Of a stretch of 64,000 nucleotides of DNA, positions 30,343 to 39,923 are shown piece after piece. The notes under the pieces are model-generated. The model ran no database searches. It had not been told where the DNA came from and was given only the letters and a program-made list of their open reading frames with translations. Source of the DNA: CAWCBH01 sp963793785 (lineage in GTDB: Bacteria; Actinomycetota; Thermoleophilia; Solirubrobacterales; 70-9); assembly GCA_963793785.1 (NCBI GenBank), contig CAWCBH010000003.1, forward strand, positions 1,178,001-1,242,000, written 5' to 3'. The position numbers and the translations under genes are program-made. How positions within the stretch are numbered: the first letter of the stretch is position 1; each line of letters begins with the position of its first letter.

Positions 30343-30498
30343 CGCAGCCTGCCGGCCCTCGGGAACGTCACCAGGCCAATGCTAGACTGCGCCCCCGGCT
30401 CGGAGGGTCCTGGATTTGCTGTCTTCCACCGGCGTCGCAGGTCACTCGTCGCGGCGCTCGCGCCGCCTCTCGCTGGGCCTCCCCGCAGACGCGACTTG

Positions 30499-33090
30499 AT
30501 GGCTTCACGACGCACAGAGCCGCGCCCTGAGCGCGCCGAAGATACCGAGCCCAAGCCGGACTCCAAGCCGGAGCCGGTCGCCTTCGAGACCTCCGAGATC
30601 GAGTTCGAGTTCGACAGCGATCCCGAGTTCGTGCCCGGACGCCGCTCGTCTCATCCCGAGGAGGGAACACCCGAACCGGCCAGCGCTGTCGAGGAGTCCG
30701 CCAACGGCGACCCGGCCGGGTCAACCGTGACGCCGGCCCCGCCGCGCGACCGCCGTACCAGGCGAATCGATCGCGAGCTGCCGGCCGCGCTGCGTCGCAA
30801 CGGCGCCCGCGCCAAGGAACGCGGTGCTGGTCGACCACCCGGCGGCTCCCTGCCACCGCCGCCGGCGCCCCCCGCACTGCCGCCCCGCGGCAGCCGGCCC
30901 CGGCTGAAGAGGCTGCGGGTGCTGCTGGTACTCGCCGGCCTCGCGATCCTGGCCATGGTCTCGACCGTCTTCGGGATGATGATGGCGGTCTCCCAGGACC
31001 TGCCGGCGATCTACGACTTCGCCCAGTACAAGGCCTCGAAGAACAGCGTCGTCCTCGACGCCCAGGGTGAGCCGGTCGGGACCCTGACCTCAGACCAGAA
31101 TCGGATCCTGCTCAGCTCCGGTCAGATCTCCGCCAACATGAAGAACGCCGTCGTCGCGATCGAGGACTCGCGCTACTACGAGCACGAGGGGGTCGACTTC
31201 CAGGCGATCGGCCGGGCCCTGTTCCAGGACGTGCTCTCCCGCAGCTTCCAGCAGGGCGCCTCGACGATCACCGAGCAGTTCGTAAAGAACGCCCTCGAGG
31301 CCCAGGGCAGCCGGACGATCTTCCAGAAGTTCCGCGAGGCCGCGCTCGCCTACCGGCTGGAGCAGAAGTGGACCAAGGACAAGATCCTCACCGAGTACCT
31401 GAACACGATCTACTTCGGTCAGGGCGCCTACGGAATCGAGGCGGCCGCCCGCACTTATTTCGGCTGGAACCACCCCGGTTGCGGCACCCAGACCGATCCC
31501 TGTGCCGACGAGCTGCTGCCCGAGGAGGCGGCGCTGCTGGCCGGCGTGATCTCCTCTCCGGCCGCCTATGACCCGAAGACCTTCCCCGACAGCGCCCTCG
31601 ACCGCCGCAACCTGGTCCTCGACCGGATGCGCGAGCAGGGCTACATCTCCGACGAGCAGCACCAACAAGGGACCAGTCAAGCCCTCCCCGCCGGAGACGA
31701 CATCGAGCCGCCGCGGATCGACTCCGACGCCCCTTACTTCACCTCCTGGGTGCGCCAGCAGCTGGTCGACCGCTACGGCCCCGGCCGCACCTTCTTCGGC
31801 GGCCTCGAGGTGACGACGACCCTCGACCTCGAGCTGCAGGCGGCCGCCGAGAGCGCCGTACGCACCTATCTGGGCGGGATTCCCCCGACCGCCTCGGTGG
31901 TCGTGATCGACAACGAGAACGCCGGCGTCAAGGCGATGGTCGGCGGCCCGAACTTCGACGAGAAGCCGTTCAACCTGGCCACCAACGGCCACCGCCAGCC
32001 GGGGTCGTCGATCAAGCCGTTCATCCTCGCGACCGCGCTCGAACAGGGCATCTCGCCCTACTCGGTCTACGAGTCGGCGCCGCAGATCTTCAGCTTCGGG
32101 GAGGAGGGCAAGGAGAAGTTCCCGGTCAACAACTACGAGGACCAATACCTCGGCTCGGCTGACCTGGTCACCGCAACCCAGGCCTCCGACAACTCCGTCT
32201 ACGCGCAACTCGGCCTGGAGTCGATCGACGGCGGCACTCAGGCAATCGCCAAGAACATCCAGGACCTGGGCGTCAAGACTCAGCTCTCCACCAATCCGGC
32301 GATGGTCCTGGGCGGGCTGAAGGAGGGCGTGACACCGCTGGAATGGACCCATGCCTTTTCGAGCCTCGCCAACGGCGGCGTCCGGGTAAGCGGCACTCTC
32401 GCCCCAGACGCCGCCAGCCCGGTCTCCTACCTCGAGGTCCGAAACGAGGAGGGCGATCTGATCAAGGACGAGTCGGTCCCCGACGGGGACGCCGAGAACG
32501 ACTCGATCGAAACCCGCGTGCTCGACGAGGAAGCCGCCGAGACCTCGAAGGACATCCTCCAGGGCGTGATCACGGCCGGAACCGGCACCAACGCCGACAT
32601 CGGCGACCCCGAGCAGTGGGGCAAGACCGGCACCACCGAGAACAACGGCGACGCCTGGTTCTGCGGCGCCACCGACGACGTCACCGCCTGCGTCTGGGTC
32701 GGCTACGCCGACTCGACGACGCCGATGCTCTACGACTACCTCGGCGGTCCGGTCGACGGCGGTACCTATCCGGCCTTGATCTGGGCTTCGGTGATCTCCG
32801 CCTGGGAGGAGATCCAGGCCCAGAACGCGGCCGAGAACGCCGCCGAGGAGGCCGAGAGCGAGCCTGAGTCGAGCGACGAAGCGGCGCCGGTCGACCCGGT
32901 CGAGCCCGTCGATCCGGCCCCCGTGGAGAGCGCTCCCGCTCCCAGCGAGGAGCCCGCTGCACCGGCGCCCGACCCCGAGCCGGCGCCGGTCGCTCCTCCG
33001 CCCGCACCGGCTCCGGCGCCTGCCCCCGCTCCGCCCGCACCGCCGTCCGACAGCGGCGGCGGGATCAGCGGCGGCGCCGCCCCCGGTTAG
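30499..33090 (+). CDS. Class A penicillin-binding protein (PBP1A-like)
   Basis: Bifunctional peptidoglycan synthase of 863 residues. A ~135-residue charged, Pro-rich cytoplasmic region precedes a transmembrane helix (VLLVLAGLAILAMVSTVFGMM). The GT51 transglycosylase domain has the catalytic Glu in AIEDSRYYEHEGVDF near residue 222 and GASTITEQFVKN. The transpeptidase domain has SXXK as GSSIKPF near residue 500, SDN in ASDNSVYAQL and KTGT in WGKTGTTENNGDAWF. The tail is rich in Pro, Ala and Glu, perhaps spanning the wall. The ATG at 30499 is taken because upstream sequence in frame is antisense to tyrS. Confidence 0.94.
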   Translation: MASRRTEPRPERAEDTEPKPDSKPEPVAFETSEIEFEFDSDPEFVPGRRSSHPEEGTPEPASAVEESANGDPAGSTVTPAPPRDRRTRRIDRELPAALRRNGARAKERGAGRPPGGSLPPPPAPPALPPRGSRPRLKRLRVLLVLAGLAILAMVSTVFGMMMAVSQDLPAIYDFAQYKASKNSVVLDAQGEPVGTLTSDQNRILLSSGQISANMKNAVVAIEDSRYYEHEGVDFQAIGRALFQDVLSRSFQQGASTITEQFVKNALEAQGSRTIFQKFREAALAYRLEQKWTKDKILTEYLNTIYFGQGAYGIEAAARTYFGWNHPGCGTQTDPCADELLPEEAALLAGVISSPAAYDPKTFPDSALDRRNLVLDRMREQGYISDEQHQQGTSQALPAGDDIEPPRIDSDAPYFTSWVRQQLVDRYGPGRTFFGGLEVTTTLDLELQAAAESAVRTYLGGIPPTASVVVIDNENAGVKAMVGGPNFDEKPFNLATNGHRQPGSSIKPFILATALEQGISPYSVYESAPQIFSFGEEGKEKFPVNNYEDQYLGSADLVTATQASDNSVYAQLGLESIDGGTQAIAKNIQDLGVKTQLSTNPAMVLGGLKEGVTPLEWTHAFSSLANGGVRVSGTLAPDAASPVSYLEVRNEEGDLIKDESVPDGDAENDSIETRVLDEEAAETSKDILQGVITAGTGTNADIGDPEQWGKTGTTENNGDAWFCGATDDVTACVWVGYADSTTPMLYDYLGGPVDGGTYPALIWASVISAWEEIQAQNAAENAAEEAESEPESSDEAAPVDPVEPVDPAPVESAPAPSEEPAAPAPDPEPAPVAPPPAPAPAPAPAPPAPPSDSGGGISGGAAPG

Positions 33091-33094
33091 TCGC

Positions 33095-33688
33095 TCAGGC
33101 CGCCGCCTGCAGGCGCGGCCGGGGCCTCGAGACGAACCTGCTGCCGGCGGCGCAGAAGCGCCACGGCCGCTCGGTCGCCTTGGTGATCCCGATCCGGGTG
33201 CCGGCGAGAATCTCGACCGCCCGCCACTCCTCGTCGCGCTCGAGGAGCCGAAACGGCTCCGCGGTCAGGTCGGCACCGTTCAGCGACAGCCCCACCCCCA
33301 GCGCCTCGGTCAGCTTTCCCGGGCCGGAGCAGAGGTCCTCGTCTGGGCGATCGCCGCGTCGCTCCCGCATCCGCTCCAGTCCCAGCGTCGGCTCCAGCGC
33401 CCTGATCAGCACCGCAGCGGCGCGCCCCTCCGGCTCGGCGACAGCGTTGAGGAGGCTGTGGATCCCGTAAGAGAGGTAGACGTAGGCGCGGCCCGGCTCC
33501 CCGAACAGGACCTCGGTGCGGGCGGTGCGCCCGACGAACGCGTGGCAGGCGGGGTCGTCGCGCTCATAGCTCTCGGTCTCGACGATCACCCCTCCGCAGC
33601 CCTCGACCAGCAGCGTGCAGCCGACCAGGTCCCGGGCCACGGTGTGGACGGAGCGGGCGAAGAACTCGGTCGGCAGGGCCGCCGTCAC
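33095..33688 (-). CDS. mpg: DNA-3-methyladenine glycosylase (Mpg/AAG type)
   Basis: Excises alkylated purines to start base-excision repair. The 197-residue product shows FARSVHTVARDLVGCTLL at the start, the catalytic Glu in IVETESYERDDPACHAFVGRTART near residue 37, the intercalating Tyr segment GRAYVYLSYGIHSLLN and LCSGPGKLTEALGVGLSLNG. Its ATG overlaps the argH stop by 4 bases, so repair gene and argH are translationally linked in the order argH-mpg. Confidence 0.95.
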   Translation of the reverse strand: MTAALPTEFFARSVHTVARDLVGCTLLVEGCGGVIVETESYERDDPACHAFVGRTARTEVLFGEPGRAYVYLSYGIHSLLNAVAEPEGRAAAVLIRALEPTLGLERMRERRGDRPDEDLCSGPGKLTEALGVGLSLNGADLTAEPFRLLERDEEWRAVEILAGTRIGITKATERPWRFCAAGSRFVSRPRPRLQAAA

Positions 33689-35097
33689 TGGCGCTGCTCT
33701 TCGCGGACCCGCGCCGCGACCGCGCCCAGCGTCTTGCGGGCCAGCTCGATCTGCTGATCGACGCTGCGCAGCGAGGTGCCGCCTTCGATCCGCTTCGACT
33801 CCAGCCAGCCGGGCCGGCGCAGAACCTCGTAGTAGGACTCGTCTAGGTGCTCGGAGTGGCGGCGCAGGTCCTCGGGGGTGAGCTCGGAGAGCGTCTGGCC
33901 GCGCTCGAGCGCGTCGCGGACGAGCTCGCCGACGATCCCGTGCGCGTCGCGAAACGGCACCCCCTTGCGGACCAGCAGGTCGGCGATCTCGGTCGCCGCA
34001 AGCATCTCGTCGCCGGAGGCGGACTCGAGGCGGTCGCGATCGAAGGAGATCCCGGCCAGCATCCCCTCGGCGACGTCGAGGCTGAGCTCGATCGTGTCGA
34101 CGGCGTCGAACAGCGGCTCCTTGTCCTCCTGGAGGTCCTTGCTGTAGGTGAGCGGCAGCGCGTGCATGGTCCCGAGCAGGGTCACGTAGTCGCCTGTGAT
34201 CCGGGCCGCCTTGGCGCGCAGGAGCTCGGCCGAGTCGGGGTTCTTCTTCTGCGGCATGATGCTGGAGCCCGACGAGAAGGCCTCGCTCAGCTCACAGAAC
34301 CCGAACTCGGTGCTCGACCAGATCACGATCTCCGAGCCCAGCCGTGAGATGTGCATCGCGCACGCCGACGAGGCGGCCAGGTAGTCGAGGACGAAATCGC
34401 GGTTCGAGGCGCCGTCGATCGAGTTCGGGCTGACGTGCTCGAAGCCGAGCTCGTCGGCGACGGCGCGCCGGTCGATCTCCCAGTTGACGCCGGCCAGGGC
34501 GCCGGAGCCGAGCGGCATCAGCCCGGCGCTGTCGAGGGCGAACTGGAAGCGCAGCACGTCGCGGCTGAACATCCAGAAGTAGGCGAGCAGGTGGTGGCCG
34601 AGGTAGACCGGCTGGGCGCGCTGCAGGTGCGTGTAGCCGGGCATCGGCCAATCGCGATGCCGCTGCCCGAGCGAGAGCAATCGCTCCATCACCCCCTCGA
34701 GCAGCTCGATCGCCCGCAGCGAGTGCGACTGGACCACCATCGCGACGTCGGTTGCGACCTGGTCGTTGCGCGAGCGGCCGGTGTGCAGCTTGCCCGCCAC
34801 CGGGCCGACGATCTCGGCGAGGCGGCGCTCGATCGCCATGTGGATGTCCTCGTCGGCCTCGGAGAACTCGAACTCACCCCGCTCCATCTCGGCGCCGACC
34901 TGCTCGAGGCCGCCGACCAGCCGATCGAGCTCGGCCGCCTCGAGGACGCCGACTCCGCGCAGGGCTCGAGCGTGGGCAAGCGACTGGTCGATGTCGTAGG
35001 GGGCCAGCCGCCAATCGAAGTCGATCGAGCGGTTTAGGCGCCAGAAGCGCGGATCGGGTTGCTCGCGGAAGCGGGACATTCGGACGGGCATTATCAC
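33685..35097 (-). CDS. argH: Argininosuccinate lyase
   Basis: Splits argininosuccinate into arginine and fumarate. At ~470 residues it is normal. The fumarase/lyase superfamily signature SSIMPQKKNPDSAELLRAKAARI is present near residue 280 with the mobile-loop catalytic Ser; TGRSRNDQVATD and GYTHLQRAQPVYLGHHLLAY are the other conserved blocks. Three closely spaced ATG codons exist at the 5' end; MSRFREQPDPRFWR at 35079 is a plausible alternative start. No other arg genes are nearby. Confidence 0.95.
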   Translation of the reverse strand: MIMPVRMSRFREQPDPRFWRLNRSIDFDWRLAPYDIDQSLAHARALRGVGVLEAAELDRLVGGLEQVGAEMERGEFEFSEADEDIHMAIERRLAEIVGPVAGKLHTGRSRNDQVATDVAMVVQSHSLRAIELLEGVMERLLSLGQRHRDWPMPGYTHLQRAQPVYLGHHLLAYFWMFSRDVLRFQFALDSAGLMPLGSGALAGVNWEIDRRAVADELGFEHVSPNSIDGASNRDFVLDYLAASSACAMHISRLGSEIVIWSSTEFGFCELSEAFSSGSSIMPQKKNPDSAELLRAKAARITGDYVTLLGTMHALPLTYSKDLQEDKEPLFDAVDTIELSLDVAEGMLAGISFDRDRLESASGDEMLAATEIADLLVRKGVPFRDAHGIVGELVRDALERGQTLSELTPEDLRRHSEHLDESYYEVLRRPGWLESKRIEGGTSLRSVDQQIELARKTLGAVAARVREEQRQ

Positions 35098-35113
35098 CTC
35101 ACCTCGCCCCGAT

Positions 35114-35119
35114 TAGGGT
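35114..35119 (+). promoter_or_regulatory. Putative leaderless -10 hexamer (TAGGGT) of the epimerase gene
   Basis: TAGGGT ends 6 nt before the GTG start at 35126. No Shine-Dalgarno is visible. Confidence 0.5.
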
Positions 35120-35125
35120 GTCGGT

Positions 35126-36105
35126 GTGCGCTTTCTCGTCACCGGCGCGACCGGCAAGGTCGGCAACGCCGTCGCCCGCCGCCTGGCCGAGAGGGGCGAT
35201 CAGGTGGTGGCGCTTGTCCGCGACGTTGCCGCCGCCCGCGCAGAGGTCCCCAACGGCGTCGAGCTGGTGCCCGGGGACGTCACCCGCCCGGAGACCGTCC
35301 ACCGGGCCTGCGAAGGGATCGACGGTGTCTTCAACTGCATGGGCATCTACGAGCAGTGGCTGCCCGACCCGGCCCGCTTCGAGGAGGTCAACGCGCAGGG
35401 CGCCCTGACCGTGATCACCGCCGCTCGTCAGGCCGGCGCGAGCCGCGCGGTCCACACCTCGACATTCGACGTCTTCCACGCCGAGACCGGCGGCACCCTC
35501 GACGAGACCAAGCTGGCCGACTACCCGAAGGGGACCGCCTACGAGCGATCCAAGCAGCACGCCGAGGAGCTGGTGCTGGGCGAAGCCCAGGAGGGAATCG
35601 AGGTCGTGATCGTCAATCCGGCCGGGGTCTACGGACCCGGTCCGTGGGCGTCGGCCGGCCTCGACAGCGGCGATGCGAGACGCGATCCGGCGGCGCCTCC
35701 CCGGCCTGCCGCCCGGCGGGATGACCCTCGCCCACGCCGACGACGTCGCTGCCGGGCACCTGGCCGCCTTCGAGCGCGGAGAGCCCGGCGAGCGCTACAT
35801 CCTCGGCGACGGCTTCGCGACATCGAGGGAGATCGCCGCGCTGGCGGTCTCCGAGGCCGGCCGCGGCTGGGTGCCGCCGACCCTTCCCGAGCCGGTTGCC
35901 AAGACCCTGGCCGTCGCCGGGGAAGGAGTCTCACGCGTGATCGGGCGTCCGCCGCTGCTCGGACGCGGACAGCTCCACTTCCTCCTCTGGCAGGGCGCGC
36001 GTGGACAACTGCAAGGCCCGCGAGCAGCTCGGGGTCGAGTTCAGGCCCTGGCAGCAGGGGATTCGCGAGACCGTGCGCTGGATGGCCGAGACGGGGCGGA
36101 TCTAG
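35126..36105 (+). CDS. NAD(P)-dependent epimerase/dihydroflavonol-reductase-like protein (two frameshifts)
   Basis: Extended SDR. The Rossmann motif VTGATGKVGNAVARRL at the N-terminus, VFNCMGIYEQW, HTSTFDVFH and the active-site YERSKQHAEELVL (YxxxK) are clear, with IVNPAGVYGPGPW after. One extra base near 35670 moves the frame to MRDAIRRRLPGLPPGGMTLAHADDVAAGHLAAFERGEPGERYILG; a second near 35998 moves it to VDNCKAREQLGVEFRPWQQGIRETVRWM, ending at a TAG at 36105. Corrected length is about 325 residues. Substrate unknown. Confidence 0.85.
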
Positions 36106-37214
36106 CCCAGCGCCTCGGCGAGCGCCTCGCAGACACGCTCGACCTGCGAGGACGTGATCGAGGTGAAGAAGGGCAGCGCCAGCGAGCGCGCCGCAGCGTT
36201 CTCGGCGACGGGGAACTGACCCTCCCGGTAGCCGAGCTCGCGCAGGTGCGGGAAGAGGTGGATGCAGGGCAGGTAGGCCTTGCTGGCGACGCCGCGGGCG
36301 CGGAGCCCCTCGATGACCGCGTCGCGGTCGCGGCCGGGCTCGAGCTCGATCACGTAGACGAACCAGCTGCGCCGCTCCGGGCCTCGTCCGGCGATCGGGC
36401 TCGAGACACCGTCGATCTCACCCAGCGCTCGCTCGTACAGCTCCGCCGCGGCCGCCCGGCGCTCGAGGATCCGGTCGAGCTGCTCGAGCTGGGCGACGCC
36501 GAGCGAGCAGGCCAGCTCCGAGAGGCGATAGTTGAAGCCGAGCCCTTCATGCTCGAGCCATCCCATGTCGGCGGCGCGGCCCTGGTTTCGCTCGCTGCGA
36601 ATGCGGGCGGCAAAGGCGGCGTCGGGCGCGACGACCATCCCCCCCTCACCGGTCGTCATCTGCTTGTTGGCGTAGAAGGCGAAGGTGGCCGCGTTGCCCC
36701 GCGTCCCCACCTGCAGACCCTCCGAGTCGACCGCCCCGAGCGCCTCGCAGGCGTCCTCGAGGATCCCGAGTCCCCGCTGCGCGGCCGCGGACTCGAGTGC
36801 CGGCATCGCCGCCGGGTAGCCGAAGATGTGGATCGGCAGAAGCCCCACGGTGCGCTCGCCGGCCGCGTCCTCGACCGCAGCCGGGTCGAGGTCGAGTGTC
36901 TCCGGCTCGACGTCGCAGAAGACCGGTCGCACCCCTTCGTAGAGCAGGCAGTTGGCGGAGGCGACGAAGCTGAAGGGGCTGGTCAGGACCTCGTCTCCGG
37001 CTCGCCAGCCGAGCGCCCGGACGGCCAGATGCAGCGCCGCGGTGCCGCTGGAGACGGCGACCGCGTCCTCGACCCCGAGCCAGGCGGCGAAGTCGCCCTC
37101 GAAGCGTTCCAGCATCGGGCCCAGCGACAGGCGCCCGGACCGCAGCACATCGGCGACGATCTCCAGCTCGCGCTCGCCGAGCTCCGGCCGGGCGAGCGGA
37201 ATCTCTTCGCTCAA
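36102..37214 (-). CDS. DegT/DnrJ/EryC1/StrS family aminotransferase
   Basis: PLP enzyme that usually aminates nucleotide-linked keto-sugars. Conserved parts: RPELGERELEIVADVLRSGRLSLGP, VSSGTAALHLAVRALG, SPFSFVASANCLLY, the aspartate of ILEDACEALGA and the PLP-lysine in FAFYANKQMTTGEGGMVV near residue 184, then LGFNYRLSELACSLGVAQLEQL. The start is TTG at 37214, overlapping the cimA TGA as TTGA; no ATG or GTG fits the family N-terminus, and this gives 370 residues. Coupling to cimA is unusual. No sugar-nucleotide genes are nearby. Confidence 0.9.
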   Translation of the reverse strand: MSEEIPLARPELGERELEIVADVLRSGRLSLGPMLERFEGDFAAWLGVEDAVAVSSGTAALHLAVRALGWRAGDEVLTSPFSFVASANCLLYEGVRPVFCDVEPETLDLDPAAVEDAAGERTVGLLPIHIFGYPAAMPALESAAAQRGLGILEDACEALGAVDSEGLQVGTRGNAATFAFYANKQMTTGEGGMVVAPDAAFAARIRSERNQGRAADMGWLEHEGLGFNYRLSELACSLGVAQLEQLDRILERRAAAAELYERALGEIDGVSSPIAGRGPERRSWFVYVIELEPGRDRDAVIEGLRARGVASKAYLPCIHLFPHLRELGYREGQFPVAENAAARSLALPFFTSITSSQVERVCEALAEALG

Positions 37215-38824
37215 GACCGCCTGGTCCCCTGGACCGACATGCCGCGCTCGCTCTCGGAGGTGCGACCACGGGGCTGGGACGCGAACTCCAGCGACTCCAC
37301 CAGCGCCTCCCAGGAGGCCTCGATGATGTTCTCCGAGACGCCGATCGTGCCCCACTCACGGTCGCCGTCGGAGGTGTCGAGCAGCACCCTGGTGACGGCG
37401 TCGGTCCCGTGGCTCTCATCGAGGATGCGGACCTTGTAGTTGGTCAGCTCGACCGCGGCGAGGTGTGGATAGCGATCGCTGATCGCACTGCGCAGCGCCC
37501 GGTCGAGCGCGTTGACGGGCCCGTTTCCCTCCGCGGTGCGAACGAAGCGCTCGCCGTCGACCCAGATCTTGATCGTCGCCTCGGTCTGCACCTTGCCGTC
37601 CTCGCGCTTCTCGGTGATGACGCGGAAGCCTTCGAGCCGAAACAGCGGCTCATAGCTGCCCGCCTCCTTGCGCAGCAGCAGCTCGAAGGAGGCCTCGGCG
37701 GCCTCGTAGTGGTAGCCACTGTGCTCGCGCTCCTTCAGACGCTCGACAGCCCGCTGGGTCGACTCGGGGTCGAGCTCCAGCCCAGCCTGGCCGGCCTGCG
37801 TCTGCACGGTCGCCTTGCCGGAGAGCTCCGAAGGCAGCACGTCGCGCTGGTTGCCGACCGCCTCCGGATCGAGATGCTCGAAGGTGCGCCGGTCGGCGGC
37901 GACCCCGGCGACGTGCATCCCGCCCTTGTGGGCGAAGGAGCTGCGGCCGACATAGGGCTGGGCGGGGTCGGGGGTGAGGTTGCACAGCTCGGCGATGAAG
38001 TGAGCGGTCTCGGTAAGGGTCGCGAGTTGCTCGGGGCTGACGCACTCGAAGCCCATCTTCAGCTGTAACGCGGGCAGGATCGAGACCAGGTTCGCGTTCC
38101 CGCACCGCTCGCCGTAGCCGTTGACCGTGCCCTGGACGAGGCGGGCGCCCTCCCGCACCGCGGCCAGCGAGTTGGCGACCCCGCACTCGGCGTCGTTGTG
38201 GGTGTGGATCCCGACCTCGCAGTCGCCGCCCAGCTGACCGACGACGGCAGCGGTGGCCTCGGCCACCTGGTCGGGAAGGCTGGAGCCGTTGGTGTCGCAG
38301 ATGGTGACGTTCTCGGCCCCGCCCGCAAGCGCGGCGCGGAGGCATTCGAGCGCATAGCCGGCGTCCTCGCGGTAGGCGTCGAAGAAGTGCTCGGCGTCGT
38401 AGACGACCCGTTTGCCCTCCTGCGCGCAGAAGGCGACCGAGTCGGCGATCATCGCCAGGTTCTCCTCGCGGCTGACCTTGGTGACCTTCTCCAGGTGCAG
38501 CGCCCAGGTCTTGCCGACCAGGGTCACCACGGGGGCAAAGCACTCGACCAGCGTCCGCAGAGCCGGGTCCTCGGACGCCGCCACACCGCGCCGGCGGGTC
38601 ATTCCGAAGGCGCAGATCGTCGCCGCCTCGAGCTCCAGCCCTGCCAGCAGCTCGAACAGCTCCGCCTCCTTGGGATTGGAGGCGGGGAAGCCGGCTTCGA
38701 TCATCGTCACGCCGAGCGCGTCCAGGGCGCGGACGACCCGCACCTTCTCCGAGGCCGAGAGCGACATCCCGGGACCCTGCATGCCGTCACGCAAGGTCGT
38801 GTCGTAGAGCTTCACCTGATCCAT
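37211..38824 (-). CDS. cimA: (R)-citramalate synthase
   Basis: Condenses pyruvate and acetyl-CoA to citramalate, a threonine-independent entry to isoleucine. The HMGL/IPMS signature VKLYDTTLRDGMQGPGMSLS, the metal-binding HTHNDAECGVANSLAAV and GTVNGYGERCGNANL are present, then FAHKGGMHVAGV and a C-terminal LeuA-dimer regulatory domain (VITEKREDGKVQTEATIKIWVDGE). CimA-type length, 537 residues. leuA at 46 kb is a separate gene with the LeuA-specific DGEQSPGISL motif, so the two are not redundant. ATG at 38824 follows ilvE after 44 bases. Confidence 0.92.
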   Translation of the reverse strand: MDQVKLYDTTLRDGMQGPGMSLSASEKVRVVRALDALGVTMIEAGFPASNPKEAELFELLAGLELEAATICAFGMTRRRGVAASEDPALRTLVECFAPVVTLVGKTWALHLEKVTKVSREENLAMIADSVAFCAQEGKRVVYDAEHFFDAYREDAGYALECLRAALAGGAENVTICDTNGSSLPDQVAEATAAVVGQLGGDCEVGIHTHNDAECGVANSLAAVREGARLVQGTVNGYGERCGNANLVSILPALQLKMGFECVSPEQLATLTETAHFIAELCNLTPDPAQPYVGRSSFAHKGGMHVAGVAADRRTFEHLDPEAVGNQRDVLPSELSGKATVQTQAGQAGLELDPESTQRAVERLKEREHSGYHYEAAEASFELLLRKEAGSYEPLFRLEGFRVITEKREDGKVQTEATIKIWVDGERFVRTAEGNGPVNALDRALRSAISDRYPHLAAVELTNYKVRILDESHGTDAVTRVLLDTSDGDREWGTIGVSENIIEASWEALVESLEFASQPRGRTSESERGMSVQGTRRS

Positions 38825-38868
38825 TCGATGCCTTTCGAGATTCGAGGGTACGAGCGCGTGGCCTGCCG

Positions 38869-39846
38869 CTAGGCGGCCGGGGTAATTCGCTCGCCCGCTC
38901 CCTGGCGCCGAGAGTCCGTGCCCTCGCGCTCTGTCCCCTCGACCGGGTCCAGCCACTCCAGGTACTCCTCGGCGCGCCCATAGAGCGCGTCCTCGAACTT
39001 CGACTGCACGTGACGGGTGATCTCCCCCGGGGCGCCGAGGTCGTGGTCGTCGATCTCTCGCACCGGCACCAGCTCGGCCGCGGTGCCGGTCAAGAAGACC
39101 TCCTCGGCCAGGTAGAGCTCGGCCCTGGCGAGGTCGCGCTCGACGACGGTGTAGCCGAGGTCGCGGGCGATCTGGATCACCGACTTGCGGTTGATGCCGT
39201 CGAGGATCGAGGCCACGTGCGGCGGGGTGACGATCTGGCCGTCGCGAACGCAGAAGATGTTCTCCCCCGACCCCTCGCAGACGAAGCCCCGCTCATCGAG
39301 CAGGATCGCCTCGTCATAGCCCGCGTTCGCGGACTCGGTCTTGGCGAGGATCGAGTTCAGGTACTGGCCGGAGGCCTTGGCGTGCGGGATCAATCCGGCA
39401 GGCGAGATCCGCCGCCAGGAGGAGACCCGGGCACGGACGCCGGCGCGCTTGCCCTCCTCGCCGAGGTAGGCGCCCCAGGGCCAGACGGCGATCATCACCT
39501 CGACCGGGCAGTCGGGCGCGTAGAGGCCCATCTCGCCGTAGCCGCGGAAGGCAAGCGGGCGGATGTAACAGCTGCGCAACCCGTTGCGGCGGATCAGCTC
39601 CTTGGTCGCGGCGCCGATCTCCTCGACCGGATGCGGCAGAGACAGGTAGAAGAGCTCGGCTGACTGCGCGAGCCGCTGGAGGTGGTCGGCGTGGCGGAAT
39701 ATCGCCGGCCCGCGCTCGGTCTCATAGCAGCGGATCCCCTCGAAGACGCCGGATCCGTAGTGCAGCCCATGGCTGAGGACATGGACCTTGGCCTCGTCCC
39801 AGGGGACGAACTCGCCGTTGTGCCAGATCCACTCGGCCTTTTCCAT
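38869..39846 (-). CDS. ilvE: Branched-chain amino-acid aminotransferase
   Basis: Last step of Leu, Ile and Val synthesis, PLP-dependent fold type IV. The family signature is visible: WHNGEFVPWDEAKVHVLSHGLHYGSGVFEGIRCYE, RPLAFRGYGEMGLY, the PLP lysine in PHAKASGQYLNSILAK near residue 155 and EAILLDERGFVCEGSGENIF. The C-terminal extension after EYLEWLDPVEG is not conserved. No Shine-Dalgarno: CATAAT lies 6 nt before the ATG, and a stable hairpin precedes it. It is followed by cimA and the DegT gene. Confidence 0.95.
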   Translation of the reverse strand: MEKAEWIWHNGEFVPWDEAKVHVLSHGLHYGSGVFEGIRCYETERGPAIFRHADHLQRLAQSAELFYLSLPHPVEEIGAATKELIRRNGLRSCYIRPLAFRGYGEMGLYAPDCPVEVMIAVWPWGAYLGEEGKRAGVRARVSSWRRISPAGLIPHAKASGQYLNSILAKTESANAGYDEAILLDERGFVCEGSGENIFCVRDGQIVTPPHVASILDGINRKSVIQIARDLGYTVVERDLARAELYLAEEVFLTGTAAELVPVREIDDHDLGAPGEITRHVQSKFEDALYGRAEEYLEWLDPVEGTEREGTDSRRQGAGERITPAA

Positions 39847-39852
39847 GCCGGG

Positions 39853-39858
39853 ATTATG
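39853..39858 (-). promoter_or_regulatory. Putative leaderless -10 hexamer (CATAAT) of ilvE
   Basis: CATAAT ends 6 nt before the ilvE ATG in a locally AT-rich segment (39846-39871) unlike its surroundings. No clear -35. Confidence 0.5.
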
Positions 39859-39871
39859 AATTACGAATTTA

Positions 39872-39892
39872 GCCGCGGCGGTTAGCCGCGGC
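39872..39892 (-). terminator. Hairpin after leuB, upstream of ilvE
   Basis: GCCGCGGC-TAACC-GCCGCGGC forms an 8-bp stem followed on the minus strand by an A/T-rich run TAAATT. A second hairpin GGCGCC-TCC-GGCGCC is at 39906-39920. Together they look like a terminator for the leuC-leuB unit. Confidence 0.5.
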
Positions 39893-39923
39893 AGAGGCTG
39901 GTCAGGCGCCGGAGGCGCCGCAA

